Assembly (NCBI GenBank): GCA_958510825.1
Contig: OY294049.1
Location: 8,122,001-8,186,000, forward strand
Direction of reading: 5' to 3'
DNA from: Brachypterus glaber
Lineage: Eukaryota; Arthropoda; Insecta; Coleoptera; Kateretidae
Length of the DNA: 64,000 nucleotides
The position numbers and the translations under genes are program-made. The notes beneath the pieces were generated by a model, which was not told the DNA's origin, ran no database searches, and was given only the letters and a program-made list of their open reading frames with translations. This document shows positions 45,101-53,852 of the stretch, piece by piece; the first letter of the stretch is position 1; every line of letters starts with the position of its first letter.

Positions 45101-48100
45101 GGTAAAAGGGCTCTTAAGATATTGTATATTGGGTTTATTTAAAAAATTAACCATTTTTTATTTAACATATTCGCGCCGACGTGCACCACCGGTGGTACAC
45201 GGACGTCTTGCCTGAGGGCCGACGTGCGCCACCGGTGGTACACGGTCTATTGCATTTTAAATGAGCCGCAAAATCCATACGGCTATAGTTGAGTTTTACC
45301 GAAAACACCGTCGGCGCGAACGTTTTAATTAACAACTAACAAATTTGGGAAGAATAGAAAATAAGGCATGTCCAATTAGTTAGTTTTCAAACGGGACTCT
45401 CGGTAGCTCAGTTGGTAGAGCGCTTGGCCGGAAACCGTGGGGACTCTGGTTCGAATCCAGACTGAGAATTGACTTTTTTTCTAAATTTCTCTTCTATCCG
45501 ATATGCCACTAATATTTTCTTGCATAATAATTTAGTGCGTTGAGTTTTTTTTGCGTTTTATATGCGAAATTTTGGGCCGACCGTGTCAAAAATAGATAAG
45601 AGAAGCTATAGGTTGATGTGTTCAAAAAAGTTGTGACCACAAAAACTTAAACACGTTTTGGATCATAAAATTTGATGTTTTTAAATATTTTTTTTGAATA
45701 TAAATTACCTATTATTTTGTTGGCAGCTGTATTTTTATTTTCTTAGGAAAGTTTGGGACAGAAAGAGACTGAATTAAATAGAATTGAAGCAGAAATGAGA
45801 CAAATGAGTGGAGTACAGGAACAATACTCTGGAATGAAACGAAAATATGATTTGACCTGTCACGAATTAAATTTGTTGAAGCAAAGGCTACAGAATACCA
45901 CTCACCATCAAGTCAAAGAAGAAGTTAATAATCTTAAAAATCAAATAGGTAAAATGTCTTCTTTTTTGCTTCTCCATTTTCAAAATTTGGAAGACTGGTA
46001 TCAAGGCGTCCTTCACTTGTGAAGGACGACTTGCTTGTATTCGTAAAATGTCGAAAAAAATCGACGTGATACTACCATACTTTTTCACAAAAATTTGCAT
46101 ATAGGGGTTTTAAGGTCGCTTAAACTGTTAACACAGGCCAACAAATTTTAAACTTTTGAAAGTTGATTTAGATCTGACAGGTGATTTTGGGTAATTTAAA
46201 ATACAGTAGATCAGAGACATGTATGTTAGTGCGCCATCTATTCCTTTCTCTTTAAATTGAACTTTTTTACTAATTTTTAGTGGAGTTGGAACAGCGAGCA
46301 AAAGAATGTCGTAACATCGAAGTGAAAGCCAATGAAAAAGCGAAAGAACTCGAAACGAAAATGAAGGATGCTGAAGGTTACAGGAAAAAAATTTTAAAAG
46401 ACGCCGAGGCCGATATGAAAAAATTGAAATTAAAAGCAGACAGAAGTAGTAAAGAATGGAAGCAAAGAGAACAAGAATATGAAACTTTAAATCTGGAAAT
46501 TGTTGAACTGAAAAAAAGTTTGGAGACTACTGAAGCTCAAATAAAAACTACTGAAGAATCCATTGTTGCACAACAAACACAGTATGAAAGTTCTTTGGAA
46601 GATACGTCTGAATTAAAAGTAAGTAAAAACAAATAAAGGGTACAAGGGGAGAAGAGTTAATGTGCATTAAATGGATATATCCATATACAGGGTATCTCAG
46701 AACGAATATAACTAAATGCTTTCCCATTTTTAAATTTTTCAAAATTTCGGAAAAGCCTTTTATTCGTGCAAAAATTTTAAATTTTTTTTGTTTGCTTATT
46801 TTTGCCTTTTATGTCAATTTTGAACAAAAAAAATATCAGTCGGTCGGTCTTTCCGGGAAATCTTGTCGACACGATAATTTAAAAACCCTTTAAGCTAGAG
46901 ACTCCACCCCCTGAGGGGCGGGGGTAGTTTTTTTTTAAATTGATATTGGGGTTTTGAGGTCACTAAAACTGAATCTTAGTCTGAGGGACGGGGGGTAGTT
47001 TTCATAAAAATTTGTATATTTGGGTTTTTAAGGTTGCTGAAAGTGAATCTACGCGGAGTTGAAAAATGGGAAAGCTCTTTTACTGGGTTGTGTATTTTAT
47101 GTAGAATCACCCCTTAAAATTAGGTTAGTTAGAGACACTCTGTATGTAGGTATATCCATATATGATCATATTATGATTATTATTGTTCATAAAAAAACAG
47201 TTTATTAACTGCAGGGAGGAGGAGGAGATGTTTCTTTAAAAAACTTTTTATATGTTTGTTTAACCTCGTACTATTCTACTTAATTAAGCATCCCCTAAGT
47301 CCAGGATTTGTGTGGGCTAGTAGTAGAGGGAACCACTGACTTTCGAACCAGTTTTTAGAGGGAGTGTCCGCTTCACTTACGCCTTCGCCAAATTTCAATT
47401 ATTAATTAACTGAAAAAGGCAAATCGGCGCCAGTGAGAATCGAACTCACGCTATTGGCTAGTAGACTTGTCATGTACAGACGCGGTAGACCAATACACCA
47501 ATCCTTCCATATAATATATTTTTAAGTCGTATTTTTTCTAGGAAACTGTAAAAAAATTACAAGCGGAGGTTAAAAAGGCAAAAGCAGCAATCGCCGAAAA
47601 AAATAAAGAAGCGCAGCAAAAATTACATAAAAAAGAGAAATTATTAGCGCAAAATACCGAATTGGAGTTGGAAATTAAAAAACTGACACATGAACTGAAG
47701 AAATTACAGGACGACTGCAGTGCTCAAAAAGCTAGGGTAAGTATAGTTTAACGCACGGATCTGTGGCTACGGGAAATATGTTTGTGGGAGGCCCGTTGTA
47801 TGCACGCACGCCTTATAACACTCTTGACGGAAAGAAGAGAGCGCGAATGATTCCTCCCCCTTGCATCGGAGACTTTCTTTCATGCGGAGAACTATAAGCA
47901 AGCATAAAAAGTTGAAATAGTTTTTTTTTAAATCCTTTTTCATTTTATTTTTTTACTTTTTGTACTATTCATACTGCGCTAGAATAGTTATTATACAGTA
48001 GTTTCGAATTTTTAAAAATTTTCAAAAATCATCCAAGACAAAAAATTCTTTGATATAAATCTAGGGACACTAGATCTAGGTCTTAAGTTAACAAGGCTCC

Positions 48101-51100
48101 TTGCTAACTGAAGAACTAGATCTAGTGTCCCTATATAAATCTGTTTCATAAAAAATAAGCAACTTTCTTTTTTGAAATGTCCGTCTGTCTGATGTCAGGA
48201 TTTTTGTGAACAAATTAACTTAAGAACGAATAATCCGATCGACTTGAAATTTTCAGGAAAAAATAATTTCTACAAGGGAAATATCCCTATTGTTTTTGAA
48301 AGTAATCCTAATCCTCCCAAAAACAAAAAAGTTATGGGGGGTTAAACTTTAAAAAAAATCGAAAAAAGCTGAAAGAAAATTCCGATTAACGTAACTTTTT
48401 TAGAAGAAAATACTTCTATTATAAGGATCAATTCTACCAATTCTGAAAGTAATCTCCCCGAAAACAAAAAAGTTATGGGGGTCATTTTCATTTCTTTTTT
48501 TGATTTTTTTTGCAAAAGGAAAATAAAAAAATTGAAAAATTTTGAATTTTTATTTCAACTATTTTGTTTCTCAAAAAACTTTCCAGTTTGAATCTTATCA
48601 CTTGCTACCACATTTGTTTTTGTTTTTTTTTACTTTTAATTTTTGAGTTTTAACTAATTTTAACTTGCTTTAAGTATTTGAAAAAATGCAACATCCACTG
48701 TGAAAAGTATAATGAAATGCATTACATATCTTCATGGCTTGGTTTTCTTAATATGAACTATATGGAAGTTTTTTTTTTGGCAGATGTATTTTAAATAATT
48801 TATTTTAAGGTCGCTGATCTTTCTAAGAAAGTAAAAAAAGATAACAGACATTTAAAAGAGGCTGAAGAACTCAGCGATAAGGGTGGACACGATCTGGAAC
48901 GCAGAATTAAAAATGCACAAGAAAGAAAACAAAAATTGGGGAGACAGGTTAATGCCAAAGCACAGAGTATGTTTGAACACGAAGAAAAACAAGTAAGTAA
49001 AAGAGTGGCATAAAATATTTTAAGTAGGACCTTAATATACATGTATTTTTTTAGTTTAATGAACTAATGAAAAAACAGAAGATAGTAGAAAACGACAAGA
49101 AAAAACTAATTCAAGTAATGGTAGATTTGGACCAGAAAAAGAGGAACACATTAAAACTTGCTTATGAACAGGTGTCAAAAGATTTTGGTTCTATTTTTAG
49201 CACTTTATTACCTGGAGCTAATGCTAGACTGGTAGCACCAATGGGCAAAACGATATTGGAAGGATTAGAGGTAAAAATATAACCATATAAAAATGTTTAA
49301 TTGATAAAATTATGGGTACTGGAACGGTTCTAGTACACATGACCATATAGTAATTAAAACTTTTTTTATTCAATTTAATTCTAGGAGAACCAACCTTCGG
49401 CGATTTAAAGTGTTCATTTAGAACCATTTTTTTTATATTTTGTTGCTTTTATTCTAATGTTTTATTGGTATTTCTGTTATGCTTTCTCTTGAGAACTTGT
49501 TCTTTCTTCACACAATATAAAAAAATGGTTCTAATAAAAATTATTTTTTTCCCTGTCATTTATTTTCTCTATTGCAAATAAACAAGAATGATAAATTGTA
49601 TCCCCATCCCCTATTTATAGACTTTCCCTCAAAGCAAGTATACACATCGCCAAAATTCTTGGCCCCTTAATTAATTTGAAAGGTAAACAAAAATTATTCT
49701 AACAAATATGTGGGTTGAATTCTACATTTTATTGAAATGCTTTATCCTAAGGTTATTTTCATGGAATGAGAACACGGCAAGGAATAAAATTTAAAAAATT
49801 GTATTAAATGTTTATTGAAAAGAATCAAAGTCGTCACAAAATTTCAGAAACAAAGGTGTCAATGACGAGTATGTCCTCCTCTGTTCTCAAGCAAAACATT
49901 AAAATGTCTGTGCATGCCAATAAAAGGGTTGTTAATGACTTCCTGCGATATATGGTTCCATTCTTCTTGAGCAGCAACAATTTGCTCTTGAAGGATGAAC
50001 AGGGGGTTATCCTTATTTAAAACGGCATTTTTTTAGCATATCCCACACGTTTTCACAAGGATTCATGTCAGGTGAGTTTGCTGGCCAGTTCATTCTTTAA
50101 ACAGTCCCTTGCTGTAACATATTGGTAACCTTTTTTTTGCGGTGGGGAGTGGCGTTATCGTCCATAGAAATGAAATTATCTCCAATTTCGTTTCGCAATG
50201 GAAGGTCTACTGGTTGAATAATGTTTTGGGCGTAAATGTTTTGCTTGAAAACAGTGAAGGACATACTGGTTAGAGACATCTTTGTTTCTCACATTTTGTG
50301 ATGACTGATTTTTTCAATCAGAATTTATTGATAAAAATTTTAAAATTTAATTTCTGGCCGTGTACTCATTCAATGAAAATAACCTTACATGTGATAAATC
50401 ATTTCAATAAAATGTAGAATTGAACCCACATATTTGTTAGAATAATTTTTGTTTATGTTTCAAATTAATTGGGTGCCAAGAATTTTGGCAATGTGTGTAT
50501 AAATTAAATTTATATTTTTTAGGTAAAAGTATCTTTAGGGGGCGTATGGAAAGAAAGTTTGACTGAATTGAGTGGAGGACAGAGGTCGCTAGCAGCGTTA
50601 TCGCTAATTTTAGCTATGCTGCTGTTTAAGCCAGCTCCGTTATATATTCTAGATGAGGTGGACGCCGCTTTAGATTTGTCACATACGCAGAATATCGGAA
50701 ACATGTTAAAATCACATTTCAAGAAATCGCAGGTAAGTAACAATAACACGTTAAGCCCCGTTCACGCTAGTCCTGAATATACTTACATTACATTAATCAA
50801 GTTCTGCAAAAATCATCTTAAATGGGACAACTATATCTACCCCCCTCCCCAACTTACCCCTAACTTTTTTTTTTTTTAAATGGCACCCCCCTATAATTTT
50901 TGGGTTGTTTAGGATAGACCTTGAGCTTTGAAATACAATGATATGATATACTTGCAATTTTAAAACATTTAAAAAAAAACCCTGATTTCAACTATATTTG
51001 GCAGAGATTTTCCCGAAAACTAAAAGAGATAATCAATTTCTGCTAAAACGCCAGTTTCAATAAGACAACAATATCTATGAAATTAGCTAAAAATAAAATT

Positions 51101-52260
51101 TACGCCTACACCCCCTCCCAAAACTTACCGTATAACTTTATTTTTTTAAATAGCATCCCTATATTGTTTTGGTTGCATTGGATAGAACTTGAGCTTGCAA
51201 ATACAATGGTATATTATGCTTGCTATTTTTGACTTTAAAAAGTGGTTAGAAACGATTAAAAATAGAGAAGATTAAATATAATTCTTTTCGTATAAACCAG
51301 TGTCCAATAATCCTTAACACAAAATTTTTAATCCCTTTAAAAGAAATTATGAGGTTTTGGAATGTGTAATAACCGATGCATTAGATTATTAACTTGATTA
51401 GTATGAGATTAAGGATTAAGAAACTTTTTCCTATAAACCAATGCCTACCATTGTACACTTACATTTACTTCGTAAACAAAACTAATACCACTGTATTCGC
51501 AAGCTTAAGGTCAATGCAAAACAACCCAACAATTATAGGGGTGGTGTTTAAAAAAATAAAGTTGAGGTAAGTTGTGGGAGTAGGGGTGGATTTTATTTTG
51601 GGCACTTTTTGTAGATATAGTTATATTATTTAAACTGGTTTAGCAAAAATTAATTATCTCCTTTAGTTTTAGGGAAAATCGTTGCCAAATATAGTTGAAA
51701 TCAGGGGGAACTATTTAAAAGTTTTTTACTTTAATTTAAAAAGAGCGAGTATAATATACCATTGTATTTGCAAGCTCAAGTTCTATCCAAAACAACCGCA
51801 AAAATATAGGGGTGCTATTTAAAAAATAAAGTTAGGGGTTGATTTTATTTTTAGCTACTTTTTATATTATTGTCCATTTAAGGTGGTTTTGCAGAACCTG
51901 ATTATATCTTTTTAGTTTCCAAGAAAATCGCTGGGTAAATAGAGTTGAGCCATATACGTATTATTTATGCCCTATTTTGTAACCCTATTTTTTTTTGAAA
52001 TGTACCTTTTTATCCTGCCAACGCAATTTTTTAACGCGTGGCATTAGGTTGGTGCCGCCCGGTCCAGTAGCACCCGTGACTTAACGTGTTAAAAATTAAT
52101 AAATTTAATTTTTTATTTTTCTGGTGCCTCAATGTTTTTTTTTTAGTTCGTCATAGTATCACTAAAAGACGGTATGTTTAACAATGCTAACGTTTTATAC
52201 AGGACAAAATTTGTAGATGGAGTTTCCACCATATCACGTACTGTCAATAGAGGCTATTAG
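39105..52260 (+). CDS. SMC2: SMC2 condensin ATPase
   Basis: Fourteen exons: 39105-39272, 39552-39863, 40334-40444, 41512-41790, 42285-42422, 42487-43119, 44548-44958, 45747-45948, 46281-46618, 47542-47736, 48810-48992, 49055-49270, 50523-50732, 52147-52260. All have AG/GT borders and consistent phase, giving 1169 residues (human about 1197). SMC2 pairs with SMC4 in condensin to compact mitotic chromosomes. Visible: Walker [10 protein letters not shown] at 32-40; Q-loop region [15 protein letters not shown]; first coiled coil; hinge about 508-672 with [18 protein letters not shown]; second coiled coil; signature LSGGQ about 1078-1082; Walker [13 protein letters not shown] about 1102-1113; D-loop region LSHTQNIG. 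Oddity: exon 11 lacks the W..E..FG stretch expected before the last coil. The protein ends soon after [10 protein letters not shown], without the usual basic tail. AATAAA at 52308. Confidence 0.95.
39897..40052. mobile_element. Hairpin element in SMC2 intron 2
   Basis: The left arm AAGGGTTCGATGATGAAGAA and GTAACTAATAAAATCTTG pairs with the right arm CAAGATTTTGTTCATTAC and a TTC..GCATCAGACCCTT end. It starts 34 bp after the exon 2 donor. Confidence 0.6.
40596..41408. mobile_element. Probable hAT-like composite in SMC2 intron 3
   Basis: The left end GGGGCCATAACTGGAGGG and the right end CTAGTTACACCCC are loosely inverted; the left end resembles the hAT MITE ends at 32224 and 56504. It contains GGGACACTAGATCTAGG (about 40647) and a complete palindromic MITE (40775-41008). 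Boundaries are approximate. Confidence 0.45.
40775..41008. mobile_element. Palindromic MITE, sister of 2984-3226
   Basis: The arms of ~110 bp are inverted copies with AGGGAATGTTCAAGTATTAC and its partner. The centre CACCCC...GGGGGGG matches 2984-3226. The flanks are TGA and TTA. Confidence 0.75.
43142..44052. mobile_element. Nested palindromic element in SMC2 intron 6
   Basis: Outer arms: GAATATACGAGTTTAACGGC and TTTTTACGAGATGACACTAC on the left, with inverted partners TAGTGTCATCTCGTAAAA and GGCCGCC..GAACTCGTATAT on the right. The inner part (about 43317-43970) is the CGCCGGAAGTGG family of 16485-16950. The element starts 22 bp after the exon 6 donor. Confidence 0.7.
44985..45095. repeat. 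Two-copy ~65-bp tandem duplication
   Basis: AAGTAATTTTGATGTTAGA followed by GACCGC and CTCTGTTGATG occurs twice, 62 bases apart. Lies just after SMC2 exon 7. Confidence 0.7.
45166..45324. mobile_element. TTAA-flanked mini-element with CACCGGTG dyads
   Basis: TTAA at 45162-45165 and 45325-45328 bounds 159 bp whose ends share TTCGCGCCGACG in inverted order. Inside, a ~45-bp unit GCCGACGTGC[AG]CCACCGG is repeated twice, each with the dyad ACCACCGGTGGT or its variant. The target site suggests piggyBac. Lies in SMC2 intron 7. Confidence 0.65.
45398..45468 (+). tRNA. tRNA-like sequence, probably a pseudogene or SINE head
   Basis: The acceptor arms TCTCGGT and ACTGAGA pair over 7 bp, the D arm is GCTC/GAGC with AGTTGGTA, and the T arm is TCTGG-TTCGAAT-CCAGA. 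Box A and box B are good and a T7 run follows. The anticodon arm CTTGG-CCGGAAA-CCGTG has a mismatch, and the base before the anticodon (GGA if read normally) is C instead of T, so a working tRNA is doubtful. Lies in SMC2 intron 7. Confidence 0.5.
46684..47152. mobile_element. CAGGGT-ended MITE, degenerate
   Basis: The left end TACAGGGTATCTCAGAACGA and the right end TTAGAGACACTCTGTA-like are imperfect inverted repeats; GTAGAATCACCCCTTAAAAT near the right end is a family hallmark. The interior has CAGTCGGTCGGTC. In SMC2 intron 9. Confidence 0.5.
47261..47508 (-). mobile_element. tRNA-derived SINE, second copy
   Basis: Antisense copy of the SINE at 19371: box B region GTGAGTTCGATTCTCACTGG, body words GGTTCCCTCTACTACTAGCC and CCTGGACTTAGGGGATGC on the minus strand. 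The ATGTA tail is missing. It ends 33 bases before SMC2 exon 10. Confidence 0.75.
47752..47893. repeat. Second copy of the 6992-7130 repeat
   Basis: Shares ACGCACGGATCTGT, GGGAGGCCCGTTG-like and GGAAAGAAGAGAGC with 6992-7130 in order. It begins 16 bases past the SMC2 exon 10 donor. Confidence 0.55.
47945..48760. repeat. Dispersed repeat, long form of 35230-35620
   Basis: Starts with the hairpin ACTATTCATACTGCGCTAGA ATAGT and ends with ATGCATTACATATCTTC. It contains a GTCCGTCTGTCTG run followed by AACTTAAGAACGAATAATCC and duplicated AAAGTTATGGGGG words. No ORF. Confidence 0.5.
48061..48141. mobile_element. ~80-bp micro-element with AGGGACACTAGATCTAG ends
   Basis: AGGGACACTAGATCTAG and CTAGATCTAGTGTCCCT are perfect inverted ends around about 46 bp. 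Single-end copies of the word occur at about 8627 and 40647. It interrupts the repeat 47945-48760. Confidence 0.65.
49643..50497 (-). mobile_element. Tc1-like element with ~280-bp inverted arms
   Basis: The ends CACATCGCCAAAATTCTTGG and CACACATTGCCAAAATTC (from the right) are flanked by TA. The arms of about 49643-49915 and 50230-50497 are inverted copies, for example AAATATGTGGGTT, ATTCTACATTTTATTGAAAT and CACAAAAT..GAGAAACAAAG. A transposase fragment lies between. The right end is 25 bases from SMC2 exon 13. Confidence 0.8.
50010..50279 (-). pseudogene. Tc1-like transposase fragment
   Basis: On the minus strand [19 protein letters not shown] is followed, after a stop, by [20 protein letters not shown]. 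These are the second Asp block (DNA.PHR) and third acidic block (WPA.SPD.NP.E..WD) of a Tc1/mariner DDE transposase. The first Asp region is lost and stop codons interrupt the frame, so it is inactive. Confidence 0.8.
50800..51960. mobile_element. Compound direct/inverted repeat block in SMC2 intron 13
   Basis: A unit with CCCCTCCC..ACTTACC, an ATTTTT..TTGGTTG word and TTGAGCTT..AAATACAATG appears twice in direct order (about 50825-50985 and 51105-51240), then twice inverted (about 51480-51600 and 51755-51850; CATTGTATTTGCAAGCTCAA). It forms a foldback of about 1 kb. No coding. Confidence 0.55.
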
Positions 52261-52307
52261 TTCTAGTTTTATTTATACATTCTATATTAGTTATTAGGAA
52301 TTACCTA

Positions 52308-52313
52308 AATAAA
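52308..52313 (+). other. Polyadenylation signal of SMC2
   Basis: AATAAA 48 bp past the SMC2 stop codon, followed by a T-rich stretch. Confidence 0.65.
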
Positions 52314-52755
52314 TTATTTTTTTTTTCATATAGTTTTTTTCATATCCAATATCATACTAGCCTAATTGTAGATGACGTAGTGGATTTAAAGTCATGTTGT
52401 AGAGGATCCTTGGTATTTTGGCCAAAATTTCTCTATGACAGGGCCCTTTAATCAACTATAATGATTCCTTTACCTGTAACCACACGCAAACTTTGATTCA
52501 CACTGTAATAGACGTGACTTCTCCCAGACGGTTATTATTTTTCTTGCATAAGCAGCAAGAAAAATACTTAAGTGTTTTTTTAATATTTTTGAATTATTCA
52601 CGCTTTGGTCATTTGACTTTAAAATGTAGAGTTTTATATGTATGAATCAAAACAAAAATTTTATAAATGCATTTATTTAAAAACCAAGAGGAAATAAACC
52701 GAAAAATCAACTCGCAAAGTATGTCTCACAGATGGCAGGTTTGTGATTATGGGTT

Positions 52756-53833
52756 AACCCTATAGGGTGAAAAAAAAGTTCCTATAAGGTTGGTCCGGAA
52801 ATAAGTCCGTAGGGAGCTACGGCCCTCCTAAGGGTACATTTAAAAAGTATTTTTTATTTAATATTTCTGGAACCCTATAAACCATAGTAACGAATTTTTG
52901 AACGTGCCTTAACATTAATAAAGGCTATCATTTCATCTAATTTTTATTAGATAATTTTATCCAGGTATGTGCCAAATGATGTCTCTTTTTTGCCACAAAC
53001 TTTTTTATCTGTAGATTTTTTGAAATTTTCTCAATAAAATATTAAACTTTTAAAAATACATAAAAAAAGATACTTTAACACCGTAAGGCCAACTGTTTTC
53101 GAGAAAATTGCAATTAAAGAGGCAATTTCACGTTTTGAGCATCAAAAATAGGAACTAAAAAATGGACCAATACAAATTTCAATATTGCAGGGCGATTCTA
53201 CATCAAAACCTACAAAAAAAACATACACAAATATCCACAAATCGCTTTTAAGGGAGCTAAGGTTCCTTAAAGTGTTATTTTTTAAGAGGCCATAGTACCT
53301 ACTCTAATTTTCGAACCTAGATTATAGGAGCTTTTTTTCACAGTTTTTAATGTAGAATCACCAAATTTTTATTGGTGCATTTTTTAGTTTTTATTTTTGA
53401 TGCTCAGGACCTGAAACAGTCTCTTTAATTGCAATTTTCTCAAAAACGGTTGGCTCTACGGTCTTACATAAGTACCTTTTTATGTATTTTTAGTTGAAGA
53501 TTAATATTTTATTAAGAAAATGTAAAAAAGTCTACAGATAAAAAAGTTTGGGGCAAAAAAGTGACTTTGCCCCCCATTTTGCACGTCCCTGGATAAAATT
53601 ACCAAATAAAAATTACTTGAAATGATAGCATTTATCAATGTTAAGGCATGTGCAAAAATTGCTTAATGTGTTTATAGGGTTCCAGAAATATTAAATAAAA
53701 ACTACTTTTTAGATGTACCTTTAGAAGGGTCGTAGCTCCCTTAGGACTCATTTACAGACCAACCTTTATAGGAACTTTTTTTCATATTTTTTTAACGTAG
53801 AATTACTTCTTAAATTTCTGAATAACCCTGTAT
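52756..53833. mobile_element. ~1.1-kb near-complete hairpin (foldback) at FANCE 3' end
   Basis: The arms of about 52756-53200 and 53330-53800 pair in long blocks: TTCCTATAAGGTTGGTC, GGAGCTACG, TTCTGGAACCCTATAAAC, AATGATAGC/GCTATCATT, AAACTTTTTTATCTGTAGA and GAGAAAATTGCAATTAAAGA with their partners. It belongs to the CAGGGT family (right end CCCTGTA at 53826-53832). It ends 20 bp from the FANCE stop codon, so it probably lies in the FANCE 3' UTR or terminator. Confidence 0.75.
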
Positions 53834-53852
53834 ACTTAATAAATCTAAGATA

